Positions 8,786 to 17,451 are shown, counted from the stretch's first letter. The stretch: DNA of 22,398 bases from Priapulus caudatus (GCF_000485595.1 NW_014577172.1:44170-66567); one strand, 5' to 3'. Translations and numbers: made by a program. The notes: generated from the sequence alone by a model not told the origin.

Positions 8786-9737
8786 CTACATAACAGACCA
8801 ACAGGCTGCAGCACGCTCGCTGGCGGACGCACGATGAACCACTGTGCCTGACCACAGCAAGTAATCAAAACATACGACTTTAGTTGAGTTGGGGCGACAG
8901 ATTTTCAAGTTTAGGCACAAATCCTCGTAAAGCACCAGCGACACCCAGCGACGCGACCCACGAAAGAACAGCAGCACAACCACCTTCGTGGTCTTATACG
9001 GGAGCCAAATCCAGTAAACTAAACACACTTGTGAACGGTTGCCTAGCTATTCGATTCTATTAACATGTGAAGACGTAACATCTAACCTACCTACTAGATT
9101 CCAGTCTGGACGTCATTTGTAACACAGCGTGTTAGCTCTACATACTCTTAACTAAACAAGTTCCTTTTCCCCTGATTGGAGTCCGCTCAGCAGGTGCAGT
9201 GCGGCATAGCGTGGTGTGGTGTGATAGAAGGTATTTAAATGAGGATCGACTATTGTATTAGAATCAAGGCCATTTACCAATAACTCTACTTGACGCCAAA
9301 ACCTCTACAAAAGTCATGATCAAGATCTAGTCAGTTGCCCCCCATTAGCGGTGATACTCGTAACTCCACCAACATCCCCCCAATCAAGCTTATATAGACG
9401 CAAATGCTCCAACAACAATTCGATGTGCTATGATTGACCATCGATCAGAAAATATGAACACTATCCATTCATCTACATAAAATGGAATCAATGAAGCCAA
9501 GGGCGGGCCAGAAAATGAGGAGGCAGGAGCGAGGAACATTGAGGGCTGAAAAAGAACGAAGGAGCGACCATCTGTCCTTACGAGCAAAGCGGGTGAAAGT
9601 TACAGCATGTGATACTCACTACACGGATAACACACCGATCATACGTGCCGTGGCCGACGACCCCACTTGCCTCCCACAGCAACGCTCCCTGTGGCCTCGA
9701 GCCTCACAGCAGCAGGCAGGCAGGCAGTGGCTCTAAC
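8786..9737 (-). other. Second-copy intron between cassettes B and C
   Basis: This is the indel-rich counterpart of 3151-4053. No gene is seen. The plus-strand relic finger has its counterpart near 8890-8975. Confidence 0.6.
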
Positions 9738-10071
9738 CTGCAGAGAACAGGCACGACCACGTGCGCGGCGCGACGGCCTGCAATGGAGCGCCCTCTGGTG
9801 CAAGCCTCGTGCGACGTAGATGTCCGACCTGACCCTGAACGTGGCGGCCCGCAGCGATCACAACGCACGTTAACCGCTCTCTCGCACCAGTGTGTCCGCG
9901 GCATTAGCAGCACGGTGGAGGGGCCCACCGGCGAAACGGAACGCCATCGCGCACAAGCGTGGCATCATGGCGGCGCTCGCCCGGGGAGGGACCGGTGGAG
10001 CGCATTGTGCTTCTCAGGCCTGTTCACTTGCACACAGTTCGGTAGCTGCACAGAGGTATACACATCCCTCT
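9738..10071 (-). pseudogene. Cassette B, second (indel-rich) copy
   Basis: Aligned to cassette B from acceptor (GTGTTTCAG) to donor region, 334 bases against 295, so insertions dominate. No frame survives. Upstream, the flank differs from copy 1: after about 10114 the sequence passes into the 43-bp repeat and not the 4386-4722 flank. This makes a purely artefactual duplicate less certain. Confidence 0.6.
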
Positions 10072-10114
10072 CTGAAACACGGCACGGCGCAGCAAGCGGT
10101 CGAGCAACCGAGTC

Positions 10115-10450
10115 AGTAGCTGAAAAGCTCAAACGTAGAGTTCCGTAGCTGAAACTTTAGCATCATAGAAGGGACTAGTGAAGTCCGTCAGTCTAAAACG
10201 TTAGGCTCATAGAGAGGGACTGTGAGAGTCCGTTCAGCTAAAACTTTAGCTCATAGAGAGGGACTGTGAGAGTCCGTTAGCTGAAACTTTAGCTCATAGA
10301 GAGGGACTGTGAGAGTCCGTTAGCTGAAACTTTAGCTCATAGAGAGGGACTGTGAGGCGGACTCTCACAGTCCCTCTCTATGAGCTAAAGTTTCAGCTAA
10401 CGGACTTCAGCTGAAACTTCAGCCCGTACAGAGAGACTGTGAGAGTACGT
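10115..10450. repeat. 43-bp tandem repeat with one inverted unit
   Basis: The unit starts ttagctgaaactttagctca and ends gggactgtgagagtccg. There are about seven units; the first two or three are indel-rich and the rest clean, which marks the right edge of the noisy stretch near 10230. One unit is inverted (10364-10406). Diverged copies continue to about 10450. Confidence 0.85.
10314..10406. repeat. Perfect 43-bp inverted repeat (hairpin)
   Basis: Arms 10314-10356 and 10364-10406 are perfect reverse complements separated by seven bases (gcggact). Each arm is one unit of the surrounding 43-bp repeat, so the hairpin arose by inversion of a single unit or as a foldback during copying. RNA from either strand could form a 43-bp stem with a 7-base loop. 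Confidence 0.9.
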
Positions 10451-11843
10451 TGAGTCTTGTCTCACTGAGTGACTGTGTGGAGCCTGCTAAAGACGACTCT
10501 GGGAGTGAATTTGTCTGTTGAACTATTGCGGGAGGCTTGAACCTGTATTTCTTCTGCAAGCAGATGCTGCTGGAAAAGTAGTGCTACTCGTTACGACCAG
10601 CTGACTCTCGCTGACTGCCGTGAGAGATTTTACATCCAGAAAATGTCCTCGAGAACAAGAGACTGGAGTTCCTGATCGGCAGGACCAGCGCAGCACGGGG
10701 AAAAGCAAGGCGAGGAGAGGTAAATAACGCTCACTGTAGCTGTGTCAATGACTTCACACTGCTACACTGAAAGAACACACACTGGACTGATCAGCCATTA
10801 CCCACAGTGACAATGCACTACACACATCGCCACTCATCGCATAAACATTTATGCATTCTCTTCACATGTTAAAACCATGTTGAAATTACTCCAAGCAATT
10901 ACAACGTGCCCGTTTCTATTTTTCTTCAACAAGATTACTTATTTAGATTTACAATAGTCTGCCAGCAAAACAAAATTGCATCTCTAGTAGTGATCATAAA
11001 ATTATTGACTGTAAGGGTAGGTTTTCGTCAAAGATTATTTTCCATTTTTATGTTTTGTCTGGCATCGTAGAGTGAAATCTTGACTACTTGTCAGCTATGG
11101 AGACAAACACTGACTCAACGAGATCAGGGGCAGACAATGACAAAAGATCAAACCAGACCAACTCAGACGAACAGGAGATCAACTCAAATCAATTGAAAAC
11201 AATGACAGTGGGTCATACACAGCTATTAATCATTGCTACGTTACATTCAAGTACAGTTAGTGACAATTGTAGTTAAGCCTTGTTTTAACACAACCAGATG
11301 CACACATCACCTAAAAGTCATATTTTCTACCACAGATTGCGCCTGCAAATTCTCTTGCGGTGATTTCGTGATATCTAAACGTAAATTCTACCAATCTTTA
11401 TTCTAAAAGGTCAAGATGTTCTGCTTTGTGAAAGCCAACGTCCCAATATTCCGTGGACATGGATGATACACCTGTCACCCTCCAGCGACCGAATTTCTCA
11501 ACCAGTTTACTAAGAAACTGTAAAGCTACGAAGCATATAACACAGCTCTTCTATAAGCTGGTAATAATAATATGCCAGTGGTACGTGTTAACCTGGCAAT
11601 GTAACCTGAATGTACAATGTATGCAGTATATGTGAAGGTGAGGATAAGGGGGTATATAGAACAGCGAGGCACATACAGACAGCAGAGGCTGATCACTTGC
11701 AGCAATTCGATTACGCTTCACCGTACCTAGTCTATCTTCTACTTCAAACTCCGCCGCGCCCAGTAAACTCGCGAGGATCTCACGCTGCGTGGTATACAGC
11801 AGCTAACGAGGCTACACGCGTAGTGAGAACGTATTCTCTCTAC
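10451..11843 (-). other. Intron-like sequence left of cassette A
   Basis: About 1.4 kb in which I see no supported gene. Small open frames at 10523-10708 (minus) and 11088-11276 (plus) lack motifs. A donor-like GAG|GTAAAT occurs near 10720 on the plus strand, but no matching exon was found. Confidence 0.5.
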
Positions 11844-12159
11844 CTCACATATGCAACACGTCGCTCCGTGCTCCTCGATATGCCGCTGCTTGGATCGCCG
11901 TGGCAACCGCGGCAACGCGTGCATCCGCTGCCAGTGCCCGGTCGCCGAGCCGACCTGCGCAAATTTCTTGTGACACACGTCACACTCGTAGGGTTTCTCG
12001 CCGGTGTGCAGTCTCTCGTGCGTGTTAAGCTGCTGGGTTTGTCGGAACGCGGCGTGGCAGTAGCGACACTTGCACGGTCGCTCGCCCGTGTGAACGCGCA
12101 TGTGCACGCGCAGGGTGCATGGGTCGCGACACGCCAGCCCACACTCCACACACTTCACC
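11844..12159 (-). CDS. Zinc-finger cassette A (three fingers plus a half finger)
   Basis: The acceptor is CTATGTTTCAG, entry phase 2. The exon is 316 nt (1 base plus 105 codons). Fingers lie at cassette residues 3-23 (CVEC...HMRVH), 31-51 (CRYC...HERLH) and 59-80 (CDVC...HWQRMH), joined by TGERPCK and TGEKPYE linkers. Helix residues -1,2,3,6 are D,C,T,V; Q,Q,Q,T; Q,G,S,G. A 20-residue basic tail leads to C-C-I-C-E, whose last codon is followed by GTAGAG, a strong donor in phase 0. If that donor is ignored the frame reads 36 more codons of unremarkable sequence before a stop, so a terminal-exon reading is possible but explains less. This is the cassette nearest exon 3, about 1.9 kb away, and lies in clean sequence. 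Confidence 0.8.
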
Positions 12160-12469
12160 CTGAAACATAGAACCCGTCGCCGTGCCGTCACTCGCCTCGA
12201 TGACGTGACGTTGTCATCATCGCGAGGGAGGGGGGGACATCGGTGCTAGCAGGGTGTGGCGCGGTGATGCATCCTCCGTCAGCTTGGCGGAGTACGATAT
12301 CGTCACCGTCTTGTCAGGTTGTGGCATCAGATTGTAAAACATATGACAGAGACACTAGTGTACCAGGTTGTCACATAAACCCAAGCTGGTCATATGTCAC
12401 CCATGTTAGGTAATGACCTCACAAGACGTTTTTGTACGACATTGATCAACATTAGCTAGACATGGTTAC

Positions 12470-12700
12470 CACCACGTGCCAGCCAGGCAGTGCATGTGTC
12501 ATATGTCAGCAACAACTAGAAATACCCTCTGTGATGTCACCAAAAACTAGACAAAGGTTGTGAGATGTTACCAACAGTTATATAGGGGTATGTGATGTCA
12601 CCAGCAGCCACACAGCACTTGCGTGAAATCAGCAACATAATCAGCGTTTATGTGATGTCAGCACCAGCTAGTAAAGGCACGTCAGTTGCTGGAATCAGCT
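12470..12700. repeat. Diverged tandem repeat, period about 30
   Basis: Related blocks start near 12500, 12531, 12562, 12592, 12623 and 12652. The common core is tgtgatgtcaccaacaacta. Three blocks contain gtgatgtca, close to a CRE/ATF site. Divergence is high, so the array is old or under some constraint. Similar catatgtcac motifs occur further left near 12391. Confidence 0.6.
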
Positions 12701-13059
12701 TGACCGAGTTAGCATCAAGTTACTGAACAAATTACACCGACTTGCAACTGAATACAAAGAACACACACTGGAGATGCCATCACATAAACACCCTCAGCCG
12801 ACCTTTACTTAACCCCGACAACTGAGAAACAGTTGTAAAGTCTGTCAGAACATCCACTCTGATGTTTTCTACAAGAAAGCTAACGTATGTGATGCAATTT
12901 TCATGCGTATGCTTTGTGTGCATAAATGAACACCTATTTAACTGAAAACATGTTTTAAAACTATACCAAGATTGATTTTTGGATTTATGATGCAACAGTC
13001 CTCCTTGACTAGCCAAATAATTTCACTTTCTTCACTTCAGCTGCTAGCCCCTACCCCCT

Positions 13060-13094
13060 ACCCCCGCCCCCGCCCCCGCCCCCGCCCCCGCCCC
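13060..13094. repeat. C-rich hexamer array
   Basis: Five to six copies of CCCCCG. It is flanked on each side by a direct repeat of about 19 bases (agctgctagcccctacccc, at about 13039 and 13095). The minus strand has G runs able to form a quadruplex. Confidence 0.85.
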
Positions 13095-13507
13095 AGCTGC
13101 TAGCCCCTACCCCAATTACTTCCCAATTCACTCCTAAAGATACTGGTAAGGGTAGCTATTTGAATACCACCACTCAATCACCACCATGTGATTTAGTACA
13201 TTTCTCAGCAAAGGTGAATCACTTTCACCATCATTTACCTGGGTTCCTGAATGTTAAACGTCAGCAAACGAAGCAACTTAGGTTGGCGATAGTAAAGTGT
13301 TCGAGGAGCTCTGGATTGGAGAGATGCTAGCAAGAGAACTGAGATGCCACGAGGAAGACAACAGGACTTCTAGATAAAGGACTTCACAGAAGTTTCACGC
13401 CGCGCCAATAACCAGCACACGAGTTGCTGTGGCAGGTTAGACTTGCCCGCACAGACAATCTACTGAGCACCGCGCTACACTCTGGCTGTCATAATACAAT
13501 CAAACAT

Positions 13508-13740
13508 TCACACGCTCATAGCTTTCTCCCCAGTATGTGTTCTTTCGTGGTGTCGCAAGTAGCTGGCAAAATTTTTAGTGGCATTTTTCCACAATGCCAT
13601 TTTTTCCAGACAAATTTAATGCTCGCACTAGATTCAGCAAAGCACATTCCAAAACCAGGACTCAGTTGGTTGGTAGGGGAAACTGCAAATTTTTGACTGA
13701 CACATGAGAATGGGCATGGGCAACATAGTTGAGAATCAAA
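13508..13740 (-). pseudogene. Relic zinc-finger cassette
   Basis: On the minus strand the frame reads NFASYLRHHERTHTGEK, an unmistakable finger C-terminus and linker. The preceding cysteine end is displaced to another frame (HCGK) and spacing is short. Just after the linker the frame stops within six codons, and the next expected cysteines are absent. Further upstream another stretch (SCVSQKFAVSP) also looks like a degraded finger. No acceptor in cassette register was found. It lies between exon 3 and cassette A and is probably a dead cassette. Confidence 0.55.
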
Positions 13741-13802
13741 CACATGAGCCAAGCAAGAGTTGTGCACATTTCGTTAAGACAACAATGAACAGTCAAAAAT
13801 CT

Positions 13803-13821
13803 CTATATATATATATATATA
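13803..13821. repeat. TA dinucleotide run
   Basis: An uninterrupted (TA)n of about 19 bases in the intron, of ordinary microsatellite type. Confidence 0.85.
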
Positions 13822-14062
13822 CTTTAAATTCTAAGAAATTGGTGAGATAAACATTTACATTACGTGAACAAGCCAAGTTGTATGAAATGTTACTTTACAA
13901 GAGCACAAAATCTGATTTCCGTAGTAAAGCAAATTACATTACTCAAATATTATTGATTCAAATGAAGCTTCTACAATATACATCTATATATATATCTATA
14001 GTATAAAAAGCAACTTCCCATAACATGTCTATGTTGAGAAGAAACTAATTCAATCAGCCTAC

Positions 14063-14227
14063 CTTTTCTCCCCACGATGGATCTTCTTATGCATAGTCCT
14101 ATTCTTCTTATAGATGAAAATTTGTGGACAGTGCTTGCACTTCCAGTATTCGGACACGTTGTGTACGATCTGTACGTGTTGGATGAGGTCGGCTGATCGC
14201 GTGAAACCAGCTTCACACTCATCACAC
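14063..14227 (-). CDS. Zinc-finger gene, constant exon 3 (two C2H2 fingers)
   Basis: The acceptor is TTGGTACAG and the donor AAAAG followed by GTAGGC. The exon is 165 nt, phase 2 in and phase 2 out. It encodes 54 whole codons holding two fingers: C-x2-C-x12-H-x4-H (CDEC...HVQIVH, about residues 124-145 of the assembled protein) and C-x2-C-x12-H-x3-H (CKHC...HKKIH, about 153-173), ending in RGEK, the usual inter-finger linker. Helix positions -1,2,3,6 are R,A,D,Q and Y,K,N,M. There is no internal ATG start, so a scan for ATG-initiated frames misses it. The split Arg codon at its 3' end (AG plus G or A) is completed by the first base of every cassette, which makes this the last constant exon before the variable array. 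Confidence 0.8.
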
Positions 14228-14882
14228 CTGTACCAACGAGATATGTTACACAGGTGTGTGCGTCATTAGCCAAGCACTACTGAAAGCAAAATTAACTGTT
14301 AAATTGACTACGTCACGAATAATGCAGCAATTTAACCATAGAAAGTGAACATAATTATTTACATTTTGTGAAAAAGTGGAAATATTATTTTTACTTTTAC
14401 TATTTACGGTGACGTAATCACTTTAACATGTGTCCAACTTTCTTACAAAGGAACTAGTCTATAATTTTGTAAAAAACCACAAAAGCACTTCTCTGTTTAC
14501 ATGTTTACTATCAATTCATTCTAGAGTAACTGCGATCTAGTCGAGTAAACCAACCACCCCGTCATTTGTGTTGTTGGATGACAACATGATGGGATGTACA
14601 TGATTAGTTCATTAGTCCACATGACTAGTAAAAGAAAAAATGTACTAGTCCTGCCGAATGACTCTTACTAGGTGCAGAGCGACGAGCATTGTGATTTGCC
14701 AGGAGGTAGGTGGGGGAGGAAGGTGGAGCCCCCCTTCTGCTAGGGGGTACAGGGGGTCTCCCCCAAGGTACAAGGGGTGTCCCCCCCAAAAGGTTTTGTA
14801 AAAGACATTCAAATTTCAATTGTATAAAATATACGTAACTTTTATATGGATCATAAGATTAAAATTAAAATTAAATTAAATT

Positions 14883-15286
14883 TTAATTCGAAAATAAAAT
14901 TTCGGCCTCCTTTGATGAGGAATCTTTGGATCCGTCACTTATCACAGCAAGGAATTTGGCCTCATTTATAGCTGCAAACTGTTCCCGGCGCCTTGTATCG
15001 GCTATCGCCGTAATGAACCTCTGGCAGGCCTTGTCGGTGAGGTAAGTGCTGCCAACATCTAAGCCCTTCGCCTTGTCAAGCTGGCACAGCTTGACGTAAT
15101 CTGTGTAGGGCTTGCCGTTTTTTCCAATAGCATGTGCATTTCTAATTAGGATATTCAGTTTTGCTATTGTAGCCTTGTTCATTAAAGTTAGTGTTTTTGC
15201 CCCCACTGTTTCGTGAACAGGCATGGTCCTTGCATTTCTTTTTGCTATGATCTTTCTGTGCCCCTCGGAAGCATCATGTGCTTTAA
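14883..15286 (-). pseudogene. hAT/ZNF862-like protein, middle part, truncated
   Basis: Starts at the TTAA copy with K-A-H-D-A-S-E-G-H, the histidine end of the TTF-type finger. It continues through KAKGLDVGSTYLTDKACQRF and AKFLAVISDGSKDSS, the start of the DUF4371/hAT catalytic region with its first conserved Asp, and stops at 14883 after EAEILFSN. Full-length relatives continue for several hundred residues to the hAT dimerisation domain, so most of the enzyme is absent. The frame is otherwise intact for about 130 codons. Confidence 0.7.
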
Positions 15287-16172
15287 AGGAATAATAGGCT
15301 TATTGGTTATGCAAAGTTGACGAATGCTACAGTAACTGGCACCTTGTGTAGTTAATAAGTACATTACCTTATAGCCAAACGTGTATTAGTTTTTCCAATA
15401 TCACTGCTGGTTACTAAGAAATGTCTAATTGAAATCCGCAGTCCAAGAAATCAGTTGACTGACTTGTTTACAGTTTCGAAACCGCATATACTGCGAAACT
15501 GGTGTGATACAGATTTATAGTGCACCGGACATTTTCGCACGCGTGCTCGGCCGTACGCAATGCTAGCGATAGTACAGTACCGTAACTGTATACGTAACAG
15601 TAGCTCTGATTGTAATGAACGTGGAATCCACGTACGAATCACGGACGCTCGTGATAATGAAGTAGGCTGTGTTGGGGGTCAACACTATGGGGGGATCGCG
15701 GACTAACCACGGCCACAGACTAAACATAGAAAGCAGACGGCACTACGCGTATTTACGTATATTGGTCAAACGAATACACCTGTGTTCGAAATTGAAGACA
15801 TGTGGGTACCCGTTCATTAGCACCCACAGTTATTAACTTGTGCCTCAATGCCGAGAATACACCCAGAGATACATTCTACGAGCTCATTAGTCGTTATAAG
15901 CATCCCGGTACAAACAATTCTCTGCTCAACACCCGTAGCAACATGTGACGTCACCTAACCGAATTCGAGGCTATTTTGCTTGGCAACCAATTTAGCGTTG
16001 GTGCCAGATTACCAGATTTACGGTTTTCAATTAGACATTTCTTAGTAATTAGCAGTGCTATTGGACAAACTAATACGCGTTTGGCTATAAGGTAATGTAC
16101 TTATTAACTACACAAGGTGCCAGTTACTGTAGCATTCGTCAACTTTGCATAATCAATGGGCCTATTATGCCT
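15287..16172. mobile_element. 886-bp element with TTAA target duplication, inside the hAT gene
   Basis: It begins AGGAATAATAGGC and ends with the reverse complement of AGGCATAATAGGC. Terminal inverted repeats run about 154 bases on each side (15287-15440 and 16019-16172) with roughly 90% identity by eye. It is flanked by TTAA at 15283-15286 and 16173-16176. The interior (about 580 bases) has no supported gene. TTAA duplications are the mark of piggyBac-type insertion, but the AGG terminus is unlike the usual CCC, so the superfamily is provisional. Confidence 0.85.
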
Positions 16173-16421
16173 TTAACAGTTTCCAAACGATAGTTTGTAG
16201 TGCCGGTGAAAAAACTACCAGACATACAGCCTGCACCACAGTCCACAGGTCATACCCTTGCCCTTGGCTGGGTCATACTCTAGCCACGGGTATAATGATT
16301 TCCACGCTGGCTGGAACGTACGCATCCTTTTGGTCTTATCATAGACACGCTGGCCATCTAATTTCTCCTCCTGCGACTTACGTTTGGGAGGTGGAGGACG
16401 AGCTCCATCCAAATACTTTCA
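16173..16421 (-). pseudogene. hAT/ZNF862-like protein, N-terminal part
   Basis: The frame reads a basic segment (PPPPKRKSQEEK), then FQPAWKSLYPWLEYDPAKGK, then MTCGL, the start of the TTF-type zinc finger that opens hAT transposases and ZNF862-like proteins. One extra G near 16222 shifts the frame (CGLW, then a stop). Reading past it gives C-x-x-C, SGSFFTGTTNYRLETV, typical of the middle of this finger, up to the TTAA at 16176-16173. The ATG is not found; the frame is closed upstream by a stop at about 16421. Confidence 0.65.
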
Positions 16422-17100
16422 CATAACAACCTTGATGTTAGTATTGGATAAGGATGTACCTACTACTACAGGGTTTCTTATACATAAGAGGCACAGTGGC
16501 GCACCGCCGTTGTCAAATTTAACATCGCCGTTGTGAAAATATTCCTGTATTTACTGATAAATATATCCTGTATCTATATACCTATACGTATATCAATACA
16601 TCTTGTATTTGAATCCATCACGTATTTTTTTCCAAACTGGCCATTACCTCCTTTGTCTAATTTTCCCTCAGAAAAAACCCTGAACTATGCTTCACTACTT
16701 GTATCACTACTATATAGATAACTATTTGTATCGACAGCTTCAAGTAAAACACGCATGCGATGTGGTTGCAATGTAAATACCTCGCTATGAGAGCGTATAA
16801 ACTGATTAGTTGTGTCATTTATACAATCAGACCGTTTGTTCTATGTCAACAGCTACTGTCAAGCGATCGATCGGTAGACTGGTTCGTGGCCCCATTGTTT
16901 AATTTTTTTCATAGGGTCTAGCGTGCTTAGAGAGTGCAGAGCATGCTAGCGTCTACTTGTACTAGTGCGTCTATTAAACAGGGTAACCTTGTTGATGGTA
17001 ATGAGTTATATCTATAGCTCTTTGGATCTTGGTTGAGAAAAGCTGCCGCCGGGGACTATAGTAAAATCGATGTGAGGATGGGAAATTGGGACAGTGAGGG
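16422..17100 (-). other. 5' noncoding part of the hAT element
   Basis: About 680 bases between the transposase N-terminus and the subterminal repeats. No gene is seen. Confidence 0.4.
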
Positions 17101-17296
17101 ACGGGGAAAATAACTAGTCCGCAGGACTAACGGCTATAGGGCATTTACTAGTCCTTCTTATTTTTTACTAGTCTCGGACTAACGAACTAGCGTTAGTGTC
17201 GAACCCTGAAAGCCCAAATGAAATTGATAACGAACATCAAACCAGGGCAAATTTGTCACCCATCATTTAAACTATGCAGCAATCCTGTCGTCGTAC

Positions 17297-17451
17297 TTAA
17301 ACCAGGTTCCTGGAGCTGCAGTTGTCATGTCGTATGCAGCTGGATCCTCTTTTGCCTTCATCTTTTTCTCTCGTGGTGTAACAGACTTCTTCTTTGGCAT
17401 AGCTGGAGAACATTCAGGGCTTGGGTCTTGCTTTTGCTGCTGATTTTGTTG
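17297..17451 (-). CDS. Zinc-finger gene, coding exon 2 (Gln-rich, basic linker)
   Basis: The acceptor is ATGTTTAG at 17452 and entry is phase 0. The exon encodes 51 residues plus two bases. It opens with a glutamine cluster (QQNQQQKQ), then a short Pro/Ser stretch, then a strongly basic segment (PKKKSVTPREKKMKAK) that could be a nuclear localisation signal, and ends in ...PGTWF. The donor is AA followed by GTACGA, which has G at +5 but is not strong. The evidence for it is what it produces: joined to exon 3 it makes F-K-C-D-E-C, the normal start of a C2H2 finger, with no residue to spare. If the donor is skipped, the frame stops nine codons on. The following intron of about 3.07 kb contains the hAT element. 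Confidence 0.65.

Larger units (their letters stand above)
7392..10114. repeat. Segmental duplication, copy 2 (indel-rich)
   Basis: 2723 bases matching 1757-4382, with single-base insertions and deletions every 15-30 bases in exons and introns alike. It is 97 bases longer overall, so insertions exceed deletions. Substitutions are few compared with indels. This pattern fits uncorrected single-molecule reads better than evolutionary decay. It starts directly at the end of the 53-bp minisatellite and ends in a 43-bp repeat instead of the flank seen after copy 1. Confidence 0.85.
12160..14062 (-). other. Intron between constant exon 3 and cassette A
   Basis: A 1.9-kb interval with no intact gene. 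It holds a diverged 30-bp repeat (12470-12700), a C-rich hexamer array (13060-13094), a relic finger (13508-13740) and TA runs (13803-13821 and near 13982-13998). If the cassettes are mutually exclusive, this is where a shared docking element for long-range RNA pairing could lie; I could not identify one by eye. Confidence 0.5.
14589..17208 (-). mobile_element. Decayed hAT transposon in intron 2
   Basis: The right terminus (17208 inward) reads on the minus strand cagggttcgacactaacg, a typical hAT inverted-repeat start. The left end near 14589-14650 has a degraded counterpart sharing tagttc-ttagtcc, gactagtaaaa and actagtcc blocks. Repeated ACTAGTCC/GGACTAAC motifs near both ends look like subterminal transposase sites. 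Between them are two parts of a minus-strand hAT/ZNF862-like protein. The outermost left bases and the 8-bp target duplication could not be confirmed. The element is non-autonomous: the transposase lacks most of its catalytic domain, and a second element is inserted in it. Confidence 0.6.

Noticed and set aside
10523-11276. Small open frames at 10523-10708 (minus) and 11088-11276 (plus)
   Set aside because: They are short, have no domain, and have no splice or promoter support.
11739-11843. Read-through coding sequence after cassette A as a natural C-terminus
   Set aside because: A strong GTAGAG donor follows C-x-I-C exactly as in cassette B, and the extra codons of A, B and C are unrelated to each other.
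13971-14273. 100-codon minus-strand frame covering constant exon 3
   Set aside because: It is out of frame with the two clear zinc fingers; the real frame enters from the acceptor at 14228.
16494-16515. cagtggcgcaccgccg as a second hAT terminus
   Set aside because: It points to the right, has no partner in the window, and lies inside an element whose own end is at 17208.
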